64,000 bases of DNA from Actinomycetaceae bacterium (GCA_030532405.1 JAUNLF010000001.1:62001-126000); one strand, 5' to 3'. Numbered from the stretch's first letter, positions 19,149-28,816 are shown. Translations and numbers: made by a program. Notes: generated from the letters alone by a model not told the origin.

Positions 19149-21095
19149 TTAAATGGCCCTCAAAGAAAGATTGTCGGCCTTCTTCGCCTTTCCAGCCATG
19201 AACACAATGCCAACCGCAGCCAATACGACGCCAATGAGGTCGGTCAGCGTATTGGGTGACATCATCGTAATGCCGGCTGCGAAGAACAAGATTCGCACGA
19301 ACCACGGCACTTCAACCATGAGGTGACCCTCAACCGCGACGGCGAGCATCAGCACACCAAAGATGGCGGTGAGGGTAACGCTAATCGCACCAGACCAAGT
19401 GGTGTCCTGCAACAGCAGCGCCGGGTTGAACACGAACATGAACGGAATGATGTAGCCGGCAAGCGCGAGGCGCATCGATTGGAAGCCGGTCTTCATCGGA
19501 TCATCACCGGACAGGCCGGCCGCCGCGAACGAAGCGAGCGCCACCGGAGGCGTAATGTTTGCAAACAGTCCGAAGTAGAACACGAACATGTGAGCAACCA
19601 GCGGAGCAACACCGAGCTCGCCCAGCGCGGGCGCAGCCATCGTCGACGTGATGATGTACGTCGGAATCGAGGGCAGGCCCATACCCAAAATGATGGACGC
19701 AATCATGGTCAAAATCAGCGACAGCAGGAGGTTTCCACCACCGAACGCAACAATCGCGTGAGCAAGCTTCACACCGAAGCCCGTCAGCGTTACTACACCA
19801 ACGATGATGCCAACCGAAGCGCAGGCAACCGCAACCGAAATCGCGGTCTTTGCACCCATCTCTAGCGACTCAATGATCTCCCTGGGGGACATGCGGGTAG
19901 CGGGACGCAACTCAGCAATAATCACGGTCAAAATGATCGTGAGTAACGCGGAGTACAAGATCGTACGCCCCGAGAAGAACAGCATGTAAATCAAGAACAC
20001 CAGCGGAATCACCAGGTGACCGCGTTCCTTCATTACCTCTTTAACAAGGGGAAGGCTATCCTTCGAGATGCCCTTCAAACCGCGACGCGTCGCACGCAAG
20101 TGGACCTGCGCAATGATGCCCAGGTAGTACAAAAGTGCCGGAATGATCGCGGCAATAGCGATCTGCGTGTACGGAATACCCAGGGTCTCCGCCATGATGA
20201 ACGCGGACGCACCCATAATCGGAGGCAAAATCTGACCGCCAACGGATGCGGTAGCCTCAACAGCCCCCGCGAAGCGAGGCTTGTAACCAACCTTCTTCAT
20301 CAGCGGAATCGTGAACGCACCAGTAGTAACAACGTTTGCCACTGCCGCACCGTTAATCGAACCCAAGAATCCGGAAGCCAGCACCGCTACCTTCGCCGGG
20401 CCACCGCGCGTTTGCCCCGCGACAGCCAGCGCAAAATCGTTAAAGAACTGGCCCATACCGGACTTTTGCAGTACCGCGCCAAACAGCACAAACAAGAAAA
20501 TGTAGGAAGCTGAAACACCAATCGCCGTGCCGTAAACGCCCTCGGTAGTCAAATAAAGGAAGTTAACGACATGCTCAAAGTCGTACCCGCGGTGGCGGAA
20601 AATGCCCGGCATACTGCGGCCGAACAATCCGTAAAGGATGAAAATAATCGCCAGTGCCGGAAGCGCCCAGCCGGTAAGGCGACGCGCCGCCTCGATCACC
20701 AGCAGGATCAAAATCGAACCGAACACAATATCCATCGTGGTCGGGTTACCGGCGCGATAAACGATCTCGGTGTAGTTCAAAACCACGTACACGGCCGTCG
20801 CAATCGACAAGCCAATCAAAATCAAATCGTAAAAAGGAACCTTCGACCGCGTGCCCTTCTTAAAAGGCGGATAGAGGGCGAAAGCGAGCGTCAAGATCGC
20901 CGCAACGTGAATCGCGCGGTGCTGCAAAATCGGGGGAGTACCAAAGTACGACGTCCACATGTGGTACAGCGAAAGCGCAATCGCGACGATACTGATTGTG
21001 AACGCGGCGGGACGCCAACTGATCTCGCGAGTGCGCGACTCGCGGTCGTACTGCTCTAGGATCTCCTTTTGCGACTGGGTTGAAGGGGTAGTCAT
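19149..21095 (-). CDS. TAXI-type TRAP transporter, fused DctQ-DctM permease
   Basis: A 648-residue integral membrane protein with many hydrophobic segments. The first part (about residues 25-150) corresponds to the small DctQ subunit and the rest to the large DctM subunit; the fusion is characteristic of TAXI TRAP systems. Family segments include LGMGLPSIPTYIITSTMAAPAL (18-residue core GMGLPSIPTYIITSTMAA) and FGLFANITPPVALASFAAAG. TRAP permeases use an ion gradient with a periplasmic-type binding protein, here the downstream-numbered lipoprotein at 21571-22560. Shine-Dalgarno AAAGGAG precedes the ATG. The substrate cannot be read from sequence; glutamate-like or dicarboxylate substrates are known for some TAXI systems. 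Confidence 0.92.
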   Translation of the reverse strand: MTTPSTQSQKEILEQYDRESRTREISWRPAAFTISIVAIALSLYHMWTSYFGTPPILQHRAIHVAAILTLAFALYPPFKKGTRSKVPFYDLILIGLSIATAVYVVLNYTEIVYRAGNPTTMDIVFGSILILLVIEAARRLTGWALPALAIIFILYGLFGRSMPGIFRHRGYDFEHVVNFLYLTTEGVYGTAIGVSASYIFLFVLFGAVLQKSGMGQFFNDFALAVAGQTRGGPAKVAVLASGFLGSINGAAVANVVTTGAFTIPLMKKVGYKPRFAGAVEATASVGGQILPPIMGASAFIMAETLGIPYTQIAIAAIIPALLYYLGIIAQVHLRATRRGLKGISKDSLPLVKEVMKERGHLVIPLVFLIYMLFFSGRTILYSALLTIILTVIIAELRPATRMSPREIIESLEMGAKTAISVAVACASVGIIVGVVTLTGFGVKLAHAIVAFGGGNLLLSLILTMIASIILGMGLPSIPTYIITSTMAAPALGELGVAPLVAHMFVFYFGLFANITPPVALASFAAAGLSGDDPMKTGFQSMRLALAGYIIPFMFVFNPALLLQDTTWSGAISVTLTAIFGVLMLAVAVEGHLMVEVPWFVRILFFAAGITMMSPNTLTDLIGVVLAAVGIVFMAGKAKKADNLSLRAI

Positions 21096-21097
21096 CG

Positions 21098-21541
21098 TTA
21101 CTCCTTTACCTTCAATAAAACGAATGCCCTATGTTCGATTGAATCGGTGTCTATAAAGTGGTCGCCAACGCGTAGCGTGTGCTGAGTGTCGTGGGAGTGA
21201 ACCCACCGCAAGTCATCAAAACGCTTGTTAATGCCGCGCGTGTAGATCACGCCATTTTCGATCGTGGTTTCGCCGCCGGGGTCGGCGTCAACACCGGCCC
21301 CGTAGGACTTGATCGCAACCTCGGTAAGTATCAGGTGGTCACCTTCAACAACGTAGGTTTCTTGCCACGGCTCATGCTCAATGGAGTGGATCCACCGAAG
21401 CGTAATCTCTAAACCGTCGGTGGCGTCCGTTTCGTAATAGACCCGGCCCGTCTCTTGGTTTTCAACCACGAGCGTCGGGCCTCGTTTGCCGATTAGTGAC
21501 ATCGTGATTGTGGCCGCGACTGCAAGAACAGTAGCGGCCAC
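21098..21541 (-). CDS. DUF1850 protein of the TRAP cluster
   Basis: A 147-residue DUF1850 protein with one N-terminal hydrophobic segment and an extracytoplasmic domain containing LRWIHSIEHEPWQETY. DUF1850 genes almost always sit between TAXI receptor and permease genes, as here, so it is an accessory of the transporter; its role is not known. The start is doubtful: the only normal start, GTG at 21541, has no ribosome site and cuts into the hydrophobic helix, while upstream in-frame codons (ATA, then Gly-Asn-Arg-Lys) would supply the expected positive charges. Confidence 0.8.
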   Translation of the reverse strand: MAATVLAVAATITMSLIGKRGPTLVVENQETGRVYYETDATDGLEITLRWIHSIEHEPWQETYVVEGDHLILTEVAIKSYGAGVDADPGGETTIENGVIYTRGINKRFDDLRWVHSHDTQHTLRVGDHFIDTDSIEHRAFVLLKVKE

Positions 21542-21570
21542 AACGACGACGAGAGTCTTTCGGTTACCTA

Positions 21571-22560
21571 TTACAGTGCGCCTTGTTCTTCGAAGTAGCG
21601 CTTAGCACCGGGGTGAAGCTCAACCGCGAGGCCGTCCTCAACGGAGTCCAACGTGATGTTGGTGGCCGCGTTGTGAGCCTGGTGGACCTTGTCAAGGTTT
21701 TCGAACATCGCCTTGGTCAGCGCGTACACTTCGTCATCCGACAGTGACGGCGAAACCAGTAGCTGGTTCATGATCGAAGCGGTAGAAACGTCCTCTTCTT
21801 CGTCGTAAGTGCCGCCGGGGATTACGTCCTCATTAAAGAACGGGTATAGCTCGATGAGCTTCTTCATGCCTTCACCCTCGATCGGAACGATCTTCACATC
21901 GTGGGACGTTACGAGGTCGAGTACCGAGGCGTTCGGCAGGCCCGACGTTACGAACGCGGCGTCAACCTGACCGTTCTTCATCTGATCGATGGCGTCGGAG
22001 TACGACAGGTAATCTTCCGTGATGTCGTCGTACGTCATGCCGTGCGCTTCGAAGATCATGCGGGCATTCAGTTCAACACCGGAGTTCTGGTCTCCCACGC
22101 CAATGCGCTTGCCCTTCATGTCCTCAACGGAGTTAATACCGGAGTCCGCGGTGGTGACGATCTGTACAAAGTTCGGGTAGAGCGCGGTCAGAGCCTTCAG
22201 GTCCTTCAGCTCATCCTTACCTTCGAACGGACCCGTGCCTTCAACGGCCTGGCGGGTGGCATCGCCCATCGCGAATGCGAGTTCCGCGCGGTCAGAGGTA
22301 ATCAGTTCAATGTTCTCAACAGATGCGCCGGTAGCCTGCGGTGACGCGTCCGCGCCGAGCTCATCGGCGAAGATCTGCGCCATCGTCGCAGAGATTTGGT
22401 AGTAGGGGCCGGACGTGCCGCCAGCCGCAATGGTTACAAAGTCTACGGTGCCTTCGCCGCCGGTGCCGCCCTCGGCGTCTCCGCCTTCGCCACCGCCGGA
22501 GCATGCCGCGAGGGTTAGTGCAGCCGCCGCAGTCATAGCCAGCATCATTTGCTTGCGCAT
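21571..22560 (-). CDS. TAXI-family TRAP solute receptor, lipoprotein
   Basis: A 329-residue extracytoplasmic binding protein. The N-terminus MRKQMMLAMTAAAALTLAAC is a lipoprotein signal with the lipid-modified cysteine at position 20, followed by a Gly/Glu-rich linker. The TAXI signature is seen in FVTIAAGGTSGPYYQISATM. It captures the substrate and delivers it to the fused permease downstream. Shine-Dalgarno GAGAGG precedes the ATG. First gene of receptor-DUF1850-permease; its stop lies inside the upstream end of the DUF1850 frame. Confidence 0.94.
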   Translation of the reverse strand: MRKQMMLAMTAAAALTLAACSGGGEGGDAEGGTGGEGTVDFVTIAAGGTSGPYYQISATMAQIFADELGADASPQATGASVENIELITSDRAELAFAMGDATRQAVEGTGPFEGKDELKDLKALTALYPNFVQIVTTADSGINSVEDMKGKRIGVGDQNSGVELNARMIFEAHGMTYDDITEDYLSYSDAIDQMKNGQVDAAFVTSGLPNASVLDLVTSHDVKIVPIEGEGMKKLIELYPFFNEDVIPGGTYDEEEDVSTASIMNQLLVSPSLSDDEVYALTKAMFENLDKVHQAHNAATNITLDSVEDGLAVELHPGAKRYFEEQGAL

Positions 22561-22906
22561 AGTTTTGTCCTCTCAGGTCGCCAGATTTCAGTAGGGGTCC
22601 TTTTCCCCCTAGTCGGCCTGTTTTAAGCACGCCAACGTGCGTGAGGTCTCATTCAACAGGTGGTGAAAAGGTAGCAACCAGGTGCTTAAGCGTCAACAGG
22701 AAAATCGAAATATGAATAAATTGCTCACTGTGACGCGCGTTAAGTGGCTTGAATCACGCACTTTGTGCAACGTTTGTGATCAAAGTGTTACAGAACTGAT
22801 TGTGAAAAACTGCGCAAAAGTGGGGAACCGCGGGTGCGGTAGCGTAGGTTATTCCACGTGACATTACGGCTAATAGGCACGAGTTGCCCATTGAGCAGGA
22901 GATGCC
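22561..22906. promoter_or_regulatory. Divergent control region: TRAP operon / antiporter
   Basis: A 346-base intergenic stretch with no supportable gene. It should hold the promoters of the TRAP operon (minus) and of the antiporter (plus). GTG-N8-CAC at 22744-22757 (AGTGGCTTGAATCACG) resembles a Crp/GlxR-type operator, and TGTGATCAAAG lies near 22780. These are weak matches. No clear -35/-10 pair was found. Confidence 0.35.
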
Positions 22907-24331
22907 ATGACTGACTTCATTTCGCTTTTCGTAATCGTTTCGGTTGCACTAATAGCACCGTTCATTTCGCACCTAGTACCCAAGAGTTACCTACCCGAAG
23001 TTGTCGTCCTCGTAGCGGGCGGCATGATCATCGGCCCGAACGTCCTCGGTCTAATCGAAATAACAGACGCAATCACTTTGCTTTCAGAACTTGGTGTCGC
23101 GTTCCTATTTTTGCTGGCCGGATACGAGATCGAAATCAAAGAGATCAAGGGCAGGAAGGGCGCGGTCGCGCTGGGCGCGTGGCTGCTGACCATAACGCTC
23201 GCGTTCTTGGTTGTGGCATTCACCAGCCTTTCACCCTGGTCTTACGAAGGATCCGCATTCGCGATCGCCCTGTCCGCAACCGCGCTAGGTACGCTGATGC
23301 CGATCTTGAAAGAGCGCGGGCTCATGAATACGCGCGTTGGAAAAGCCGTACTTGCCCACGGAACTATGGGCGAAGTTGGCCCCATCATCGCGATGGCGGT
23401 CCTGCTGTCCGTTCGATCCACACTCGAAACGATCCTGCTACTACTAGCCTTCTTTGGCGTATCCATCGCAATGGCGCTGGTTCCCGGCCCCGTTCGCAGG
23501 TTCGGTAGCCGAACCGTGGAACTGTTGCACTGGAAGGCCGAAACCACAGCCCAAACCACGATGCGACTGACCGTCGTCGTATTGGTCGGACTCGTCACTT
23601 TGGCATCCGTATTCAACCTGGACGTAGTCCTCGGCGCATTTGCCGCGGGATTCATCATTCGCCGAGCCGTCCCCGAAGGCCGCGAAGAGCTAGAAAAGAA
23701 GCTCGAGGGCATCAGTTACGGATTCTTTATCCCGCTGTTCTTCGTGGTATCCGGCGCAGGTATCGACCCGATGGCGGTCTCGCAGGCGCCCTGGCTACTG
23801 GTCGGAGTGCTTCTGCTACTGCTGGCCGTACGCGCAACGTCAGTGTGGATTTCCACGTTCTTCTCGCCCCAAAACGCCGAGTACACTCGCCGCGAGCGCG
23901 CGACCATCGCGTTCTACGCGACCACGTCACTTCCAATCATCGTGGCGGTCACCCACGTTGCGATAAGTGTGGGCGCAATGAGTCAAGACACCGCGTCGGT
24001 GCTGATAGCGGCCGGTGCAATGTCGGTGCTACTCATGCCCCTGCTTGCCGCAATTTCGGGAGCCGCTGCCGAATCCGCACCCGTTGACTTCGCAATCGTT
24101 CAGCTTCGCCGCCGACACCGCGCATCGCGGCCCAGCCCGCAGGGCAAATCGCGCGCCAAAAAAGTTCGCAAAGTTGGGCGCACGCGTGACGATGAAGACC
24201 CGCAGTCGCGGGGGAACCGCAAGAAACCAAGCGTGAACACGTCCTCGCTGACGCACACGACGAGCACGCAAAAAGTCAAGAAGGCTTCCAGGGGCGGTGG
24301 CGAGGTGGGACAGTCCCGCCGGCTTCGCTAG
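22907..24331 (+). CDS. CPA2-type cation:proton antiporter with basic tail
   Basis: A 474-residue protein with about 12 hydrophobic segments (to about residue 380) typical of Na+/H+ exchanger-fold antiporters: LPEVVVLVAGGMIIGPNVLG in helix 1-2 and LSELGVAFLFLLAGYEIE in the Kef/NapA style. It probably exchanges K+ or Na+ for H+. No TrkA-N domain is present. Instead, the last ~90 residues are hydrophilic and rich in Lys, Arg and Ser, an unusual cytoplasmic tail. The Shine-Dalgarno AGGAG is seven bases before the ATG. The pepN promoter overlaps its stop codon. Confidence 0.88.
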   Translation: MTDFISLFVIVSVALIAPFISHLVPKSYLPEVVVLVAGGMIIGPNVLGLIEITDAITLLSELGVAFLFLLAGYEIEIKEIKGRKGAVALGAWLLTITLAFLVVAFTSLSPWSYEGSAFAIALSATALGTLMPILKERGLMNTRVGKAVLAHGTMGEVGPIIAMAVLLSVRSTLETILLLLAFFGVSIAMALVPGPVRRFGSRTVELLHWKAETTAQTTMRLTVVVLVGLVTLASVFNLDVVLGAFAAGFIIRRAVPEGREELEKKLEGISYGFFIPLFFVVSGAGIDPMAVSQAPWLLVGVLLLLLAVRATSVWISTFFSPQNAEYTRRERATIAFYATTSLPIIVAVTHVAISVGAMSQDTASVLIAAGAMSVLLMPLLAAISGAAAESAPVDFAIVQLRRRHRASRPSPQGKSRAKKVRKVGRTRDDEDPQSRGNRKKPSVNTSSLTHTTSTQKVKKASRGGGEVGQSRRLR

Positions 24332-24341
24332 ACTCGGGGCT
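24329..24341 (+). promoter_or_regulatory. Leaderless -10 element of pepN
   Basis: TAGACT at 24329-24334 includes the antiporter stop codon and ends seven bases before the pepN ATG. GGGACA at 24307-24312, 16 bases upstream, may be the -35. Confidence 0.5.
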
Positions 24342-26927
24342 ATGCAGACCCTGACAAAGAAGGACGCGCAGGCACGCGATGCCAGCGTAACTCTAAACGA
24401 AATCGACGTATTTCTAGACCTGTCCAACGCGAAAACAGACGCGGATACGTTCCAATCCAAATCCGTAATGCGCCTGCGGACCGACCGGTCAGAAGTTTTC
24501 GTCGACCTCATTGCCGATGCCGTAGAAAAGGTTGAAGTGAACGGCGAGCCGGCTCGTTTTGAAGCCAGCGAAACACGCGTCACGATCTTCGACCTGCCCA
24601 CAAACGCTGACATTGAGCTAAGCGTTGAAGCGGCGTGCAAATACTCAACCACCGGCGAGGGACTGCACCGCTACACCGACCCCGAAGACGGCGAAACCTA
24701 CCTTTACACCCAGTACGAACCCACCGACGCGCGCCGCGTTTACGCGTGTTTCGACCAGCCCGGCATGAAGGCGCGCTGGCAGTTCCAAATCACCGCGCCC
24801 GCCGACTGGACCGTCCTATCGAACCAGTCGCATTCCTCCCGCATTTTAATCAACAGGGATGAGGGCGTAGCCCGCTGGACCTTTGAACGCACAATGCCGC
24901 TGTCTTCCTACATCACGGCCGTGGTTGCCGGGCCCTACGCGCACGTAGACGGAGGCGTTTGGAGCGGGGGAGCATCCGACGGAAAACAGGTAGACGTGCC
25001 GCTTGGAATCTACTGCAGGCGCGCACTACAGCCCTACCTGGACGCCGAAGACATCCTAAAGGTCACGCGCGCGGGCCTGGACTTTTACCACTCCCACTAC
25101 GGGTTCACGTACCCGTGGGGCAAGTACGACCAAATCTTTGTACCCGAATACAACCTGGGCGCAATGGAAAACCCAGGTTGCGTCACGTTTAACGAAAAGA
25201 TGATCTCGCGCGACACGCCCACCAAGGCGGCACGCCAATCGCGCGCCAACGTGATCTTCCACGAAATGTGCCACATGTGGTTCGGCGACCTCGTCACCCC
25301 GAAGTGGTGGGACGACCTGTGGCTGAAAGAATCCTTCGCCGACAACCAAGGCTCGTTCGGCCTCGCGGAAAACACCGAGTTCACCGACGAGTGGGCAACC
25401 TTTGCATCCGGCCGCAAGGAATGGGCGTACAAGCAAGACCAGCTCCCGACCTCGCACCCGATCGCAGCGGAAATCGAAGACGTCGAAGCCGCGAAGAACA
25501 ACTTTGATGGCATTACCTACGCGAAGGGCGCGGCAGTTTTGAAACAGCTCGTCGCCTACGTTGGTGCCGACTCCTTCTTTGCCGGCGCGCGCCGCTACTT
25601 CCAAGACCACGCGTTCGGCGCCACCAAGATGGCAGACTTCCTGCGCGCCCTCGAAGAATCCTCTGACCGCGACGACCTGGACGCCTGGCAAAAAGCGTGG
25701 CTACACACCGTCGGCCCGTCCAAACTTCACGCGAAGCGACACGGCGACCACGCCGACATCATCCAAGAATCCATCGACCCCACCACGGGTGAAACCCAGC
25801 TTCGCCCTCATAGAATCAATATCGGCTTCTATAAAACACAAGACGACAAACTTGTCCGAGTCGCGAAACAAGAAATCACACTATCTGGGCAACGCCGCAA
25901 AGTTGATTACCCCAAGGGCGAAGACGACTTCGACCTCATTTTGCCCAACGAGGACGACCTAACCTACGCGATCGTTGTTTTAGACGAGGACGAACTGAAA
26001 GTCGCACTAAAACTCGTCGGCACTATCGCGGAAGCAACCTCGCGCGCAGTCGTGTGGTCCGCCCTGTGGGCCGCGGTCCGGGACGCACGCGTAAACCCGC
26101 GCGACTACGTCAAAGCCGTTACAACCCACGTCGTGGGGGAGGGCGACGACGCCGTCGCATCGGACCTGATCGCAAACGCGCTGCACGCGATCACCTACTT
26201 CATGCCCACCAACGTGCGGCGAACCGCGGCGGCAACCTTTGCAAACCTAGCGATCGACGCCATCGGCAAGTCCACAAGCAAAGACAGGAAACGACAGTGG
26301 GCACAGGCGGCCGTGCGCGGCCTGATACTAGCCGGATCGCCAAACGACGACCAAGTCGCATACCTGCAAGACCTCGCCGCAGAACACTCCCACCTGCTAG
26401 AAGTAGGACCAAGCCTCGCGTGGCAAGCACGCGTCGCACTGTCCGCCATCGGCAAACTCGAGGACTCCAAGATCGAGGAATACCTACAAGTCGACCGGTC
26501 CGGCGAAGCCGAAGTATTCGCCCTGCGAGCACGCGCCGCCCGCCCCGATCGACTCAGCCGCCACCGGTACTGGGATAGCGTCCTCGAAACCGAAATGGCA
26601 AACGACAAAATGACCGCCATATTGAACGGACTATCCGACGGGGCACTCGCAAACGACGTACTCGGATTCGCCGGAGACTTCTTCGACCTCGTACTGCCAT
26701 TTTGGAATGATCACACGATCGGAATGGGCACTCGATTTGTACGGGGCGCGTACCCTGGAGTAATAGATGCCACGCGCGGACCCGACGCGGAAGCACTGCG
26801 GTTCATGGCATCGCACTGGCTATCTCAATACGACGAAGCTCCAGACGCCTTGCGCAGGCTCATGCTTGAAGAACAAGACGAACTGGAACGCAGGCTTAGG
26901 ATCCAAACGAAGTGGCTGACCGTTTAA
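24342..26927 (+). CDS. pepN: Aminopeptidase N (M1 zinc metallopeptidase)
   Basis: An 861-residue cytoplasmic aminopeptidase that removes N-terminal residues from peptides. The exopeptidase motif GAMEN is at residues 273-277; the zinc site is HEMCH (307-311) with the third ligand Glu330, giving HExxH-x18-E. A long helical ERAP1-like C-terminal domain fills the rest. Length and order match actinobacterial PepN. ATG 24342 is preferred over an upstream start at 24297 because a leaderless -10 lies just before it and the upstream residues are inside the antiporter gene. Confidence 0.96.
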   Translation: MQTLTKKDAQARDASVTLNEIDVFLDLSNAKTDADTFQSKSVMRLRTDRSEVFVDLIADAVEKVEVNGEPARFEASETRVTIFDLPTNADIELSVEAACKYSTTGEGLHRYTDPEDGETYLYTQYEPTDARRVYACFDQPGMKARWQFQITAPADWTVLSNQSHSSRILINRDEGVARWTFERTMPLSSYITAVVAGPYAHVDGGVWSGGASDGKQVDVPLGIYCRRALQPYLDAEDILKVTRAGLDFYHSHYGFTYPWGKYDQIFVPEYNLGAMENPGCVTFNEKMISRDTPTKAARQSRANVIFHEMCHMWFGDLVTPKWWDDLWLKESFADNQGSFGLAENTEFTDEWATFASGRKEWAYKQDQLPTSHPIAAEIEDVEAAKNNFDGITYAKGAAVLKQLVAYVGADSFFAGARRYFQDHAFGATKMADFLRALEESSDRDDLDAWQKAWLHTVGPSKLHAKRHGDHADIIQESIDPTTGETQLRPHRINIGFYKTQDDKLVRVAKQEITLSGQRRKVDYPKGEDDFDLILPNEDDLTYAIVVLDEDELKVALKLVGTIAEATSRAVVWSALWAAVRDARVNPRDYVKAVTTHVVGEGDDAVASDLIANALHAITYFMPTNVRRTAAATFANLAIDAIGKSTSKDRKRQWAQAAVRGLILAGSPNDDQVAYLQDLAAEHSHLLEVGPSLAWQARVALSAIGKLEDSKIEEYLQVDRSGEAEVFALRARAARPDRLSRHRYWDSVLETEMANDKMTAILNGLSDGALANDVLGFAGDFFDLVLPFWNDHTIGMGTRFVRGAYPGVIDATRGPDAEALRFMASHWLSQYDEAPDALRRLMLEEQDELERRLRIQTKWLTV

Positions 26928-27760
26928 GGCCTAAACAGGAAACAAACGAGCAACCGCGGGCAACACGCGCTAAGAAGCGTGACCCCGCGGCCTCAATGTC
27001 GCTGTTGCAGGCACTGCTGTACGACCCGTTAAACTACGGTTTTTCAGCCGTGGAAAAGCCCGGGGACGGGCCGCGCAAACCCGGAGACGTCATCATCACC
27101 ATCGTGGTGGCAGCCGTACTGGCATTCGGAGCGACAGTCGCGGCGGAACATCTCATCGCGCGCGAAACCCAACACGAGCAGACGCTTAGCAACCTGCGCG
27201 ACCAGATTTCCCGCCAGCAAGAAGTGGTCCGCAGCCTGCAGGTCGACAACGACGAGCTTTCCGCATCGATCGCCCTACTGGCCTCCAGTGAACGCAGGCA
27301 ACTACCCGAAGGATCAGCCGCCGCCAGCCTTTCAGAACGCGACTACATTCACGGCCCCGGCATCAGCGCAACAATGACCGAACAGTCCGTTAACGACCCG
27401 CAGGCCCGCGTGCTAGACACCGACCTGCGCGTAGTCGTAAACGCGCTGTGGAGCGGGGGAGCCGAAGGCATCGAGATCAACGGCCAACGCCTCGGCCCCA
27501 CCACGGCGATCCGAACCGCCGGCGGAACCGTTTTAATCAACTTCGCGCCAGTCGCCCCGCCCTACGAAATCCGCGCAATCGGCAGCCCCGAAAAACTAGA
27601 GCGCACCCTAAAGACGGGCACCGTTGGCGACTACCTGTCGACCCTTTACTCAAAGTACGGCATCGGCATGGCTGTAAAGCCGCAAGAGGACGTGCTCCTC
27701 GAGCCCGCAAACATTCGTAACGCAACCATCGCAACAACCTTGGACCAGGAGCAATCATGA
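26912..27760 (+). CDS. DUF881 membrane-anchored protein (first copy)
   Basis: A 282-residue protein: basic cytoplasmic N-terminus (about 60 residues), one membrane segment (about 59-79), a coiled coil (about 85-125, rich in Gln, Arg and Glu), then the DUF881 domain containing YIHGPGISATMTE and LRVVVNALWSGGAEGIEING. Function unknown; DUF881-Sbp-DUF881 clusters are conserved in actinobacteria beside gcvH-garA-ftsR. The GTG at 26912 overlaps pepN by 16 bases and has no clear ribosome site; ATG 26996 is an alternative. Its stop overlaps the next gene (ATGA). Confidence 0.85.
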   Translation: MADRLRPKQETNEQPRATRAKKRDPAASMSLLQALLYDPLNYGFSAVEKPGDGPRKPGDVIITIVVAAVLAFGATVAAEHLIARETQHEQTLSNLRDQISRQQEVVRSLQVDNDELSASIALLASSERRQLPEGSAAASLSERDYIHGPGISATMTEQSVNDPQARVLDTDLRVVVNALWSGGAEGIEINGQRLGPTTAIRTAGGTVLINFAPVAPPYEIRAIGSPEKLERTLKTGTVGDYLSTLYSKYGIGMAVKPQEDVLLEPANIRNATIATTLDQEQS

Positions 27761-28089
27761 TCGCGATCATCGGACTCGTAATAGGTGTCGTGCTAGGAAT
27801 CGTGCTTGAACCGACAATTCCTTACGCCTTCCAGCCGTACCTGCCGATCGCAGTTGTCGCCGCGATCGACGCCCTTTTCGGTGCGGCGCGGGCGTGGCTT
27901 GAAGGCTCGTTCTCCGACAAGGTCTTCATCATGTCGTTCTTCTGGAACGTCGTCGTCGCAGCGCTACTCGTGCTGCTTGGCGCGCAACTGGGCGTGGGTG
28001 CAGCCATGACCACGGCAATCGTCGTCGTCCTCGGTATCCGAATCTTCTCCAACGCTGCCGCGATCCGCCGCAGCATCTTCGGAGCCTGA
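27757..28089 (+). CDS. sbp: Small basic membrane protein (DUF1290, Sbp)
   Basis: A 110-residue, almost wholly hydrophobic protein with three membrane segments. MIAIIGLVIGVVLGIVLEP at the start, PYLPIAVVAAIDALFGAARA in the middle and a last segment ending in IRIFSNAAAIRRSIFG match the DUF1290 small basic protein family. It lies between two DUF881 genes with ATGA overlap upstream and 1 base downstream. Role unknown; the three products may form one envelope complex. Confidence 0.92.
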   Translation: MIAIIGLVIGVVLGIVLEPTIPYAFQPYLPIAVVAAIDALFGAARAWLEGSFSDKVFIMSFFWNVVVAALLVLLGAQLGVGAAMTTAIVVVLGIRIFSNAAAIRRSIFGA

Positions 28090-28090
28090 C

Positions 28091-28816
28091 ATGACAGAGC
28101 CCAAACCTGCAAACCAAAGGCGCCTTCGCGACATCCTCACGGTGCGTTTCCGGCCGATCCACCTGGTAATCGCGCTGATGATGTTAGCGCTTGGGTTCGC
28201 CCTCGTATCGCAAATAAAAATCCAAAGTTCAGATCCTCTCGATGGCGTTCAAGAGGACGAGCTGGTGCTACTTTTGGACCAGCTAACGCAAGCTGAAGAG
28301 CAGATGCGAGACGAGCGCTCCGTCCTGTCAGACCAGTTGGAAAAACTGCAGTCGGAACAGTCGCAAGAACAAGCCGCGCGCGAATCAGCGCTGCGAGAAT
28401 TGCGGCAGGCCCAAATCTTAGGTGGAACTGTTCCCGTTGAGGGCCCCGGCCTCATCATGACGGTGACCGAAGGTGGCACACCCATTTCGGAAGGCAAGTT
28501 CGTAACCGTCCTTGGTGAACTTCGAAACGCGGGCGCCGAGGCCATCGAGCTGAACGGCAACAGGGTCGTGGCGTCCTCGTATATCACGCGTGACGAAAGT
28601 GGGATGAAAGTCTCAGGCAACCCAATCTCATCGCCCTACGTGTGGAAAATAATCGGTGACGCCGACACTATTCAACCCGCGCTCGAGATTGCGAAAGGCG
28701 CGACCTCACAGCTGCGCGCAAGCGAGGCAACCATCGACATTACAAGGGCCGATTTAGTTACGATTGACTCGGTTGCGCCAACGCAAAATTACACGTGGGC
28801 CGAGCCAGTCGAGTAA
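28091..28816 (+). CDS. DUF881 membrane-anchored protein (second copy)
   Basis: A 241-residue paralogue of the first DUF881 protein. It has a short basic N-terminus, one membrane segment (about 18-35), a coiled coil rich in Glu and Gln (about 45-105) and the DUF881 domain with VEGPGLIMTVTEGG and LGELRNAGAEAIELNGNRVV. It starts 2 bases after the sbp stop, so the three genes form one operon. It corresponds in position to the Rv1825-type gene of mycobacteria. The gcvH gene that usually follows is absent. Confidence 0.87.
   Translation: MTEPKPANQRRLRDILTVRFRPIHLVIALMMLALGFALVSQIKIQSSDPLDGVQEDELVLLLDQLTQAEEQMRDERSVLSDQLEKLQSEQSQEQAARESALRELRQAQILGGTVPVEGPGLIMTVTEGGTPISEGKFVTVLGELRNAGAEAIELNGNRVVASSYITRDESGMKVSGNPISSPYVWKIIGDADTIQPALEIAKGATSQLRASEATIDITRADLVTIDSVAPTQNYTWAEPVE

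Noticed and set aside
22561-22906. Small RNA or riboswitch before the TRAP operon
   Set aside because: No conserved riboswitch blocks or convincing hairpin-terminator were found.
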